A DNA stretch of 64,000 bases from Meconema thalassinum. Its lineage: Eukaryota; Arthropoda; Insecta; Orthoptera; Tettigoniidae. A program made the position numbers and the translations under genes. This document shows, one piece after another, positions 19,595-28,984 of the stretch. Positions within the stretch are counted from its first letter, which is position 1. Each line of letters starts with the position of its first letter. The notes below the pieces were generated by a model. That model was not told where the DNA came from, did not search any database, and saw only the letters and a list, made by a program, of their open reading frames with translations. The stretch is taken from the NCBI GenBank assembly GCA_946902985.2, contig OX336388.2, forward strand, positions 374,343,387 through 374,407,386, written 5' to 3'.

Positions 19595-22500
19595 TGAACC
19601 CGATGGGGTTATGCTGACTGGAAGCGAACATGGTTCTCAGAGACTGTGATCTCAGTAAAAAGGTTCCACCAGGAAGCGAACCAGAGAGCTACAGGGAGTT
19701 TCTTGGTAAAAACCCCTCGAAAGAAATGTATATTTAATCACTGGTGTGATTTTTGATGAAATGGCATTATTTAGTAAAATAATGTAGGAAATAATGAGCA
19801 GATTATATCATTATAAGACGATTTGGTGTAAGCTATTGGAGGTTTGAAGCACAGAGGAGGGCAGAGCTGACATTTACTAATCGGCCCAGAATTGTGGGTT
19901 GGTCCCAGTGGAGCCACGTCCATCTCTGTCACCCCATTATGTCGTCTGGAGCAGGGGAGAGGCCTGAATAATGACACAGTTATTCCCCGACGGAGAATAG
20001 ATTTGGAGGAGGGGCGGTGAAATGCCCAGAAGAATCATTGATTACTCGTGATTGGAGTAACGAATCGAGATGAGAGTTGCACACAGGTGAATATCTTGGC
20101 AAGAAGATAATTTTAGAGTCTTTTACCTGCGAAATTGGTGCATATATAGTGATGTGCGTAAGGACTGTAAAACGACCATTGTTCGCGGATGGATGTGGAG
20201 ATGTTGTAGGGGATTTCCCGATTAGGTAGCGTCCCACGCCATGGAGAAAGGAATTAATATTAATTAATTGAACGAGCGATTCCTTTGCACACATATAGTT
20301 TTGGGACCTGTGAAGAGAGAGGAACACAATGATCATGGTTTGAAGACCTGAATCATGCTGTGAGAGGAGCGAAGATTACGCGGGAAGATGTTGCTCTACT
20401 TTCTGTGGAAATCCGATATAAGGGAGTAGACCCCAGGAGGAGCTCTCAGTTGAACCTCACTTTGAAACTCACTCTGTTCTAACTCAGTCAAGCTCAGTCT
20501 ACATGCCGCCAAGCGCAGTTACAGCCAGTTACAGTCTTACTCAATTGTCAATTGTAGCACAATGGCAATAAGTTGCAATCAGTATGCAGCAAATATGCAG
20601 CAGTACGAGACAGCGTGTAAGTCGCATACAGAAGTCTTCAAATAAGCTACGTGCAGTCTTCGAGTGAAACTTCAGTCAGCTACAGCCAGGTTGAAGCAAG
20701 TTCGTCAAGGCAAAACGCATGACGATTCTATTCATCAAGACGCCGAACAAAGACGGGTATGTGTAAAAGAAACAGTAAATACGCTTGTATGAATAATAGT
20801 CGTGATACAGGCATAATCCGCAGCACGAACTATGACGTGTTCAGTTATGAAGCACCGTATAGACTAACGGTAGCACTATTGTATATAATTATTTGTGAAA
20901 GTGTTGAACTTTATTAAGCGCAGTGTGTATAGTACTAACTAATCGTATATGTGTAACTACGATAGAATGCGCTAAAGAAACTCTACTAAGTGTTTGGTAT
21001 TGCCATGAGCGTACCAGATGTTAACGCTCATGTTTGGGAGCCAGCGTATTGATGTAACGCAGGACACTTACTGTAGGAGTAATGATCGTCATAAAACTGT
21101 TGGAGAGTTCCGAGAGCAGATAACCAGACTTTCAATCAGGAGTTGGTAACGTAAGATGCCGTCGACACCTGCAATTTCGATCTCTGCTAGGGAATTTCAG
21201 CATTGAAGTGTGTATAAGTGACGAGTGTTCAGTGTAATGTATATGTAAAAATATCATTTAAAGTAGTGTTTGATGAAGTGTTTCACATGTTTGGGGAGCG
21301 ATAACTTCCTGAAAGGTATGCAACGTGTCGTGTTGGTGATAGAAATTATGTGTAATCAAATGTGTGTAAACAAGAGAAATATGTCGCGTTAAACCCATTA
21401 TGGCGGGCGACATGGAAGAATATGATTGGTCGGAGCCACCTTAGATGCCTATAGAGATGTAAGTACCCCACAAATTATGGTTATGATCATGTAGAAGTAT
21501 GGACCGATGCATGTCTGTGATTCCGTAAAGATATTGTGAATTCCTTATAGATGCCAGTAAAAGTCAGTTAGGAGGCTGATCCTCCATGTTTAATCAGTAA
21601 TGAGTTGATTTTTATAGAGTTGTAATGTTGATTTGTATCATTAAGTGGAGTAATTATTCCCACTATGAATTAAGAATGGCAATCAGTTATGTAAATGCAA
21701 CGAACGCGATTGTTCGAGTTTAAAACGTCTAGCTATGTCGGAAATTTGGTAATTTATGTGAGAATAATAATAAATGATGATTTTGGTCATTTATGTCAAT
21801 GAGATTTTCAATAATAATAATAAATTATGATTTTGGTCATTTATGTCAGTGAGAAATGATGATAATAATAATAATGGTTATTAAGAGTATGAATGAACAC
21901 ATCAGGAAACAAATACATTGTTGTAAGCGAGAATTATTAACGCTAAGTGCAAGACTTATCAATCTAAGCAGGAAGATGTTACAATGAGATTACATTTCAG
22001 TAATTATGGAAAGAAGTTTTATATCAGAATATTGCATATATTCGGTAATGATACCAGTAATGAAAGAGCTTTTATTGAATTGAATTTGCAGCTTAATTGA
22101 GAAGCTTATAGAGTAAATGTTAGATTTCTCTTAATATTAGAGGTCGGAATGTCGTAGCATGGAGCATTAGGGGCCAGATAGTCTATTCTACGTATGAATT
22201 CTCCTATGTCGTGGACATTGTTGGAGATATTATGTATTCCAGAGTTGTAGTGATGGACCCTAACTCTGAAGAAAGGATTGAAATGTGTTCCGGATTGGAA
22301 TCTTTGTAAGAGTCGAGGAAACAGGGACACCTCGCAGCTCTATGATTTCCCGAGAACTTATAGATGAGTTATTTACGCTCGTGGGCAGCGAAAACTCATG
22401 GCGACAGTGGTTTTCTGCGCCTATATCATACTTGAGACATCGGTCAACCGCCAGGCTCATGCATTACGAACCCCGAACCTTCATGTTGAATGGACCCATG

Positions 22501-23674
22501 TGAGGCCATTAATTAATCATTATCCTCGACGTAGGAATAATTACAAAAGCTCATTCAATACCTGTTGGCATAATAGTCAATTAAGATCCTTTGGGAACAT
22601 GTGTGTCGCTCAGGACACAGTATTTGTCTTGTAAATCTCCACTGCTTAGAGAGAGGGAAGCTTTCAAACTTTTAGGAAGGTCGAGATAATTGGTGAAACG
22701 ACCCATTCCACTTTCTATTGTGTAGCGATTTCCTTAGCTGAGGGTCGGTGCCAACCACCCGGACCGCTCAGGCAAGTTATAAGAGGGAAGAGATTCTAGA
22801 CCTTGTTAAAATGACATATAATGCAAGATTGTTATGTTGAGTATTATAGCCATGTGGTTTGTGAACACATGGATAATTATAGTTAATCCTGATGGTTCAT
22901 TAATTTAGCTATCTGACGAATAGTTACATGATATATTTGTACTGTCACTGGAACCAAGTCATGTAGTTGGTGACCAGATGCCAATCGCCATGAGCGCGAG
23001 GTAGCCTATTGTACAATCCGACATAAGCTATAACGTAACGTTTTATCTAGGAATCACAGACAGCATGCGGTGAAACCATATAATTGGAGGATGTGTAGGG
23101 GGTAGCTTACATAATTATGGAGTTGCACGTGGATTTTGGTGCAACGTCCAAATAGGTAAATGCATGCAAAGCATTTCATTGGTGGGAAGAAAAATATTAA
23201 AACACGCACGGCACACATAATTGTTTAACATAAAGAGGTTTAAGGAATAATCCTTGTTGTAATATTAAAGAAGTCACATTGTATGACTGTTATGTTAATG
23301 TACAGTTTGTTTTGAAGTCGTAGGTGCATCAGCGCACTAGTATATTCTTGTGAAGTTCACAGAAGGGTAAAGCATTATGGCTAGGTATGACTTTGTTGTG
23401 ATTTCATATTTGTTTACTTGTGGATTGTGGAAGTAAAAATTTTTGTTTGCTTTATTTTATGCTTTTTGGGTATTGTTTTGTGTTTGAAGCCATGATTTAT
23501 TTCAATGAATTAAAGTTTTAGAATAGAGTTGTGCTTTATCATTGTAGAGTTGATACCTTTTTGCCTCAAATCCAAAATATGCACTGCAAAATTGGGGTTA
23601 CCGTACACGCCTGAGAGCTGATGCTAGTTGGAGGCAGATGCATATTATCCAACGAGATTACTCACATGGGTACA
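19595..23674 (+). repeat. 3' LTR, 4080 bp
   Basis: Matches 8822-12904 with one fewer AAT unit and about two substitutions by eye. Its TATA/initiator pair is at 20417-20451 and would drive transcription into the rest of the Transib-like element. Confidence 0.95.
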
Positions 23675-23726
23675 ATAATTTGTTTACTTCATAATAAACA
23701 TCAGTTAAGACATTTTTAAGCCGCGT

Positions 23727-24174
23727 CTACACATGCAAGAAATTGTCTATGATTAGGAGTTGGATAAAGCATTCAGTTATCTCTTCAGGACAATTTTCTA
23801 CCCCTAATTTACTTTTAACAAAGTCACAAAGTTCCACTTTTGATATAATCGTGGAACCCAGTGCTTCAAACAGTTGTAAACGTGTGAGAACTGGTTGCGC
23901 GGCATCTTCTTAAACGTAAAATAACTAAGTAAGTTGCAAAAAGATGCAATTTTTTTTATAACAGGCGTAAACTACAAGACTTTAACTACATTTTAACATT
24001 AAGTAGAAAGTGACGCAGAGTGACGCGACATACTAAATATCGAAGTGAAAATATTTTTAAAAAAATAATAGTTAAATATTATATAATGCAAATATAGCTA
24101 AAATTACGTAACAATTACGCCCATTAATAACTGAAACACGTTACAAAGATCGTACCTTCAGCTGCATTTTCCAT
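23727..24174 (-). CDS. Putative two-exon small gene in the Transib-like element
   Basis: I do not recognise the product. Exon 1 (24174-24156) starts ATG and encodes MENAAE; it ends GAAG before a GTACGA donor. Exon 2 (23908-23727) follows a TTTAAG acceptor and continues in frame (EDAAQPVLTRLQLFEALGS, then KVELCDFVKSKLGVENCPEE, then a leucine-rich end) to TAG, 66 residues in all. A TATAAA lies upstream on the same strand (24286-24291), about 110 bp before the ATG. If the TAG were read through, about 20 more codons follow across the gypsy insertion point. Intron 23909-24155 is 247 bp. It is acidic and helical-looking, with no signal peptide. Splicing is an inference from frame and consensus only. 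Confidence 0.45.
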
Positions 24175-24285
24175 CTTAAAGCATCACACTAACCACAAAG
24201 ACAACCAAACCACAGCCGCTTACAGTACACTCATCCTCCAATTCTGACTGCTGGAACAGTGGTGACAGATTTACACTAAGATGCG

Positions 24286-24291
24286 TTTATA
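24286..24291 (-). promoter_or_regulatory. TATA box upstream of the small spliced ORF
   Basis: TATAAA on the minus strand within GGATATAAACGC. A start site about 30 bp downstream would leave a 5' UTR of about 80 bp. Confidence 0.4.
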
Positions 24292-24407
24292 TCCCAGAAT
24301 AGTGAGCGGTAATTATATGAGAATGCTGTACAAGTAATAAATTTTGATTTTTTAATTATGAAAATAAATAATTTTGTCCTCCTAGATTCCGATTTTGACC
24401 CACTGTG

Positions 24408-24446
24408 CAGCGGTGAGAGGCCAGCGTGCTGCTGCCTAACCCACGG
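24408..24446 (-). mobile_element. SINE-G head, remainder
   Basis: Continues the SINE split at 8736: CAGCGGTGAGAGGCCAGC then the box A complement and the CCACGGAGG terminus, as in 57027-57068. Confidence 0.85.
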
Positions 24447-24940
24447 AGGTATACCAAAGAAGAAATAATTAAATATTTAAATAAATAACTGTATGAACCC
24501 GTCGACGACAGGTATGCAAAGCTAGCAATTAATATAGTCAGCTATAGACTAATCCATGCCCTTTAAATAGCAAGAGTGTCTCAATGCGAAAGTAACTCGA
24601 ACAACTTCATTACCCAGAATAAGATTCTTAATAAATTCTCTGGAGCGTAATTGGACATCTGACAACTCATTTCCATATGTATTGCTGAAGATATTAGAGA
24701 CTAAAAATAGCACGCCAAATGGGATTTTAAATCCACTCAAGCTCTTGCAAATAAGGATGAATAATATTTACAACCCCCGGAGAAGTTTGTAAGTCCCGGG
24801 GAAACGACTTCCAATAAAGTGACACATAACCAGGGACAGGTCGTAAAGTAAAGCCATAACCCTAATGAGTTATGGTGTTCAACAGACTTAGTACGTAATG
24901 ACCAGCACTAAAGTACTCTATTAACCTGGTAATGCTAGCT
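24447..24940. other. Unassigned sequence
   Basis: No gene or known repeat. A 63-codon minus-strand frame (24549-24740) has no recognisable domain and I do not call it. Confidence 0.35.
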
Positions 24941-24942
24941 GG

Positions 24943-25270
24943 AGGTGGTTTCGGTGGCGTAGTTAGTAGCATGCTGAGCTTCTATGCCCTAGATCACGGG
25001 TTCAAACCCGGCCGAAGTCGTCGGATTTTTAAGAGCGTTAAAATCCATCAGAAGCCTTCCTTCGGAGAGGAAGTAAAGCCGGCGGTCCCATATCATAGAT
25101 GTATGGCATGTAAAAGAACCTAACACTACAATTGGTAGTGTGTAGCGAAATTTGTAGGTTATGTTTGGCTGGTTAGAAACGCTCTATCAAGTTCCACCGT
25201 TCGTCGTTAGGTGGCATCTGGTAGCCTAAGTTGGAACTACTTGAAGTTGAACTTGTTGGGAACCAATGGG
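24943..25270 (+). mobile_element. SINE-A copy, diverged, lacking the 3' domain
   Basis: Box A GGCGTAGTTAGTAGC, box B GGGTTCAAACC, then the CCGGCCGAAG acceptor-stem half and the conserved body (CTTCCTTCGG, AGTAAAGCCGGCGGTCCCAT). It ends near GAACTACTTGAAGTTGAAC, as does the copy at 33857, suggesting a short subfamily. Confidence 0.8.
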
Positions 25271-25487
25271 CGTTCAATCAAAATACCCAGCTATGGCCAT
25301 TCTTTGCAATTCATACAATTAAAAATAGTGTCATTTATTTAAGTATTATCAAGTTATGCTTTTGAGTAATGTGCGACAGCTTAAATGTCGATCGCTACAA
25401 TTCAAAAGCAACATGGAAAATGTAGGTGTTACGAAACTTAGAAGTAAAAAGTTTATAAATACAGAACAGTATTATATGATGGATTAC

Positions 25488-25869
25488 CCGGCCGAAGCCG
25501 TCGGATTTTTTAAGAGCGTTAAAAATCCCTCAGTATGCCTTCCTTCGGAGGGGAAGTAAAGCCGGCGGTCCCATGTCATAGATTTATGGCATGTTAAAGA
25601 ACCTTCCACTAATTACACCAGTGTGAAGCTAAATTATATAGGTTAAGAATGTAAACAACGCTCTTAGGTTGCTACGTTCGTTGCTAAGAGCCGACTGCGG
25701 TGGTGTCTAGTAGCTAAGTTCTGAACTAGGCCTAGTAGTCGTTGACGGTGGCGTTTGGCGGCAAAAGTAGGAACTATTTGAAAAATTCAAAGTTGCAGTC
25801 TGTACTTAAATTAAAAAACAGATACACACACTAATACAGCCATAACAATTAACACCGGTTATCAGACAG
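25488..25869 (+). mobile_element. SINE-A copy, 5'-truncated, left half
   Basis: Begins inside the head at CCCGGCCGAAGCC and continues to ATCAGACAG (25861-25869), where a 1.3-kb composite is inserted. The element resumes at 27205 with the same 9 bases. Confidence 0.85.
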
Positions 25870-26135
25870 GTTCGAATCCCCCCGCCGGCAACCTTGAAGA
25901 TGGTCTTCTGTGGTTTCCCATCTTCCTTCCAGGCAAATGCCGGGGTTGGTCCCTAACTATAGGCCACAGCCGCTACCTTCCTACACCTCGCCCTTCCCTT
26001 CCAACTCTCCTCCCCAACGGTACTTGTAGCTCACCCATTGGGTGTCCGTCTCGAAGCAGCTACAAAACTGGCGAGCCGAACATGTCCTCGGACACTCCCG
26101 GCACTAAAAGCCATACGCTAAAAAAACTATTCTTA
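25870..26135 (+). mobile_element. SINE-B copy, 5'-truncated
   Basis: Starts at box B (GTTCGAATCCCC) and matches the reverse complement of 47125-47400: CAACCTTGAAGATGGTC, GGCAAATGCCGGGGTTGG, GAACATGTCCTCGGACACTC and the tail CATACGCTAAAAAAA. Box A is lost. Confidence 0.82.
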
Positions 26136-26480
26136 AGACTGAAAATGTTATAATCATTGCTTTACGAGGTGCTGTCAGATTGGGAGGGGACTTGATTTTT
26201 TTAAAGCGAAGTTTCATGGGATGTGCTCAGCTGAACACTGAACTGTATTCTTTGGTTAGGTAGTGAAATAACAGTTTCCCCTTGTTATTCACAAAACGTA
26301 CGGAAGGTATGAGTCAGTCGGGAAGAACCAAGAACCGGTCTTCCAAGAAAAGTGACCGCAATCTGGACGCTGGAATGTTTATAGTTCTTCCCTAAAATGA
26401 AAGTGACCGCAATCTGGACTGCTAATGAGGTGAACGCAATCCGGAATGAGCGCAATCAGGACACAACCGCGATTTATCTG
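26136..26480 (+). repeat. Region with four GTGACCGCAATCTGGAC-like repeats
   Basis: Copies at 26352-26368, 26403-26419, 26430-26446 (two changes) and 26448-26462 (partial). They lie just upstream of a Tc1-like transposase fragment. The rest of the stretch is unassigned. Confidence 0.6.
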
Positions 26481-26485
26481 ACGTC

Positions 26486-26712
26486 CAAAATGGCATGATC
26501 ATTGACTTTCGAGCCAAGAGTAGAAGCATTTCCGAAACGGCTACGTTTGTAAACTGTTCATGTGCTGCCGTGGTTAAAGTGTACCGTGCACGGCAAAATG
26601 GCGCTATTCAAAACCGGCGCTGAAGCAACTGTGGTACACCACGGGCCACAGATGAGAAGATTGAACGACGGCTGCGGAGATGTATACAGGCGAATAGACG
26701 TGCAACTGTAGC
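26486..26712 (+). pseudogene. Tc1-like transposase N-terminal fragment
   Basis: Frame reads SRSISETATFVNCSCAAVVK, then VYRARQNGAIQNRR, a stop, and RATDEKIERRLRRCIQANRR: a paired-type helix-turn-helix DNA-binding domain of Tc1 transposases. It is cut where SINE-C begins (about 26703-26712). No DDE domain remains. Confidence 0.65.
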
Positions 26713-27204
26713 GCAGCGGTCAGCATGGTTAGCTGCCGTCCCGGAGGTCCTGGGTTCGATTCCCGGCTCTGCCACGAAATTTGAAAAGTGGTATGAGGAC
26801 TGGAACGGGGTCTACTCAGCCTCGGGTGGTCCAAATGAGTAGAGGGGGTTCGATTCCCACCTCAGCCATCCTCGAAGTGGTTTTCCGTGGTTTCCCACTT
26901 CGTCTTCGGGCAAATGCCGGGATGGTACCTACTGTAAGGCCACGGCCGCCGCCTTCCCTCTTCCTAGCCTCTCCATCCCAATCTTCCATCCCTTCCCATC
27001 CCTCATGAGGCCCCTGTTCGCTTTGCAGGTGAGGCCGCCTGGGCGAAGTGCTGATCACACCTCCCCAGTTGTATCCCTCCCGACCAGATGTTCCAAGCTC
27101 CAGGACACTGCCCATAGAGGCGGTAGTGGTGAGTTCCCTCGCTGAGTCCGTGGGAACCACCAACCTAGAGGGTAAATTGACTAAATAAAAAATAAAAAAT
27201 AAAT
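26703..27204 (+). mobile_element. SINE-C relative, two tRNA-like modules
   Basis: Head with CTGTAGCGCAGCGGTCAGCA (box A) and GGGTTCGATTCCCGG (box B). A second box-B-like GGTTCGATTCCCACC lies 100 bp on, then the central domain GTGGTTTCCCACTTC...GGCAAATGCCGGGATGG. The 3' part (26990-27180) differs from other C copies, and the tail is AAATAAAAAATAA, so this may be a separate subfamily. Confidence 0.75.
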
Positions 27205-27300
27205 ATCAGACAGATTCTACACTCACCCAAAGTACACGGGGCTACATGACCGCGTTGTCGCAGCCCCTAAACTTAAGAACCAACGAACCAAATCAGAACG
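27205..27300 (+). mobile_element. SINE-A copy, right half
   Basis: Resumes ATCAGACAGATTCTAC, the shared 3' domain with GTACACGGGGCTACATGACC, and the tail AAGAACCAACGAACC. It completes the copy begun at 25488. Confidence 0.85.
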
Positions 27301-27742
27301 CTAGAAAGTTACAAGTCATGAGGGCGAAAGGAGGGAGCTGACTGGATGACGTCACGCTCGCCGTGTCGTTGCCGCCTCGTAACGCCAGAGCTCACCAGTG
27401 AACTCAGCACACATGCACCAAGCGGTACTATGACGTCACATTCTCGGTACATTTCGTGACGTCACCGTAACGACGAAGTCGACTAGATCATTTAAAATGA
27501 TAAAAATATAGCCTAAAATGCGTAAACTGGAAGATACATCATACAGCAGCGACGTCCGATTCACTATAATCGAATCGTATTTATTAACAAGCAGTCCTTT
27601 AAGGTACATTTTATATTCATTTATTCATATGATTTCTAATTCTTTTTGTGAGCTTTATTTTTATTTAAATTTATAATAGAGTCTTGTAAGGATATCCATG
27701 TTCTCTTTTATCTTTGTAAACTTAGTTGTAGGATTATTTTAA
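27301..27742. other. Unassigned sequence
   Basis: Contains several TGACGTCA-like strings (27348-27475), possibly CRE-type sites, but no gene or repeat that I recognise. Confidence 0.35.
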
Positions 27743-28328
27743 AGGCTCTGTCAAACAGAAAGCGGGCTGCCCGCGCGGACGGAACCACCGCAGCCCGTCG
27801 CGGACTGGGGTGGTCAAATTGAATGCGGGCAAGTCAAGGCGAACCAGTATGAAAGCAATCGCGATCTAGTGCATATCACAGTGTTTTGTGTTAATTCAAC
27901 ATGTCCAGCAGTTCCTCGGACGAAGAAGAATTGCTTCTTCTGTTCGCTTTGAGTCAAGCGAGACGGTAAAGAAAATGGGTGCATGATACTAATGAAAAAA
28001 AAAAAACAGGAGTTAGGCGAGTATCACAAACTACGCTGCGAGTTGAGGTCATTTCCTGACCTTTTTTTTTCGTATATATTCGAATGACTGTAGAATGCAC
28101 TCACACACAAGGTAAATTAACCTCTCTGTTTCGTCGGCCATGCTTCCAGCCCGCGCGGTCTTTGTGGAAAATCACAACTGCTCACTAGCCCGCCGCAAAC
28201 AAGATTGGTCCGCCGCGGTAGAAAGCCTCCTGTTTAACCAGGATGATGCAATATTACACAATACAAAGTTCGCAGCAGTCGGATGGGCTGGTTCGCGCGG
28301 GCAGCCCGCTTCCTGTTTGACCGAGCCT
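27743..28328 (+). mobile_element. PIF/Harbinger-like deletion derivative
   Basis: 586 bp with inverted ends AGGCTCTGTCAAACAG / CTGTTTGACCGAGCCT, and a GCGGGCTGCCCGCGCG stretch shared by both ends, flanked by TAA (27740-27742, 28329-28331). The internal ORF trace resembles a Harbinger transposase N-terminus (see 27901). About 80% of a normal element is missing. Confidence 0.75.
27901..28085 (+). pseudogene. Harbinger transposase N-terminal remnant
   Basis: ATG at 27901 gives MSSSSSDEEELLLLFALSQA then a stop. A shifted frame continues GEYHKLRCELRSFPDLFF. Acidic serine start, EELLLL stretch and GEYHKL are typical of the beginning of insect Harbinger transposases. The catalytic DDE part is absent. 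Confidence 0.65.
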
Positions 28329-28424
28329 TAATTCAATCAACACCGAAACATGTACGTATAAGCAGTAATTCTTTAGTGTTTGACAAGCTGGTTTTGAATC
28401 GCATAGTAGAGAAATAATATACCT

Positions 28425-28640
28425 CCCTTAATAGGCACGATATCAAAACCATTGAAAATGGTCAATAGTCTTCTGAAAATCACCTAAAACTTTTGTGTGG
28501 AAGAATTTTTGATATGACTCACCCTTGCGCCAAAGGATGAACAAAATGTTTGATGTTGGAGGGAGGAGGAGGAACACACACACACGCACAGACAAACGTC
28601 GATCTCATTAACCTACGTTTGATATGAAGAAAAGAGGCTG
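28425..28640. repeat. Repeat L relative with AC run
   Basis: Similar in reverse complement to 7860-7960. It ends with an AC/CAGA-rich stretch (28572-28600) followed by GTCGATCTCATTAACCTACG, reminiscent of the terminus of repeat P (GATCGATCTCATAAGTCTAC). Confidence 0.5.
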
Positions 28641-28984
28641 AAATATGTTTTTATAAATATAGATTCTTTTTCCCTTAATTTGTCATCCATTTTCAAGAAT
28701 GGTACAACACTATAGCGAATATTGTTTACGTTCAGCGATTTCAAAACTTGTGCCCGTTATATGACGGTGTTTCAAAATGAATGTATTGAACGGCCATAGA
28801 ATAGTTCAAGGAAATATAAATGATTTGAAGAAGCATTTGCAGCGAATTGTGATGGGTACCTCGGTTCGGTGACATTGTAGCTTTTCACATAAATGGCTCG
28901 GAAGTCTCATTGTACACCCAACTAACTGTTCCCACAACAATGATCCTGAGCAGTCTATTTCATTTGTAAAGTTAATATACAAAC

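Larger units (their letters stand above)
8822..23674 (+). mobile_element. Young Ty3/gypsy retrotransposon with 4.08-kb LTRs
   Basis: 14,853 bp from TGAACCCG to GGGTACA, flanked by the 4-bp duplication ATAA (8818-8821, 23675-23678). Order: LTR, leader, gag, protease, RT-RNase H-integrase, polypurine tract, LTR. No envelope gene: only about 80 bp lie between the pol stop and the 3' LTR. The two LTRs differ at about two bases and one 3-bp unit of an AAT run, so insertion was very recent. Both breaks between gag, protease and pol frames fall at homopolymer runs. Confidence 0.95.
8737..24407 (-). mobile_element. Transib-like DNA transposon interrupted by a giant-LTR gypsy element
   Basis: Ends are CATAGTGGGTCAAAAT (left) and the inverse of CACAGTGGGTCAAAAT (right), with about 40 of the first 43 bases shared. 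The target duplication is the 5-bp GC-rich CAGCG (8732-8736, 24408-24412). Heptamer CACAGTG, 5-bp GC-rich duplication and inverted ends together match the Transib superfamily, the lineage of RAG1. With the gypsy element removed it is 814 bp, too short for a transposase. It carries a small spliced ORF on the minus strand (23727-24174). Superfamily assignment is from termini only. Confidence 0.65.

Noticed and set aside
27340..27480. Cluster of TGACGTCA-like sites as a CRE promoter
   Set aside because: No transcript, TATA/initiator pair or gene nearby; four short motifs are not enough.
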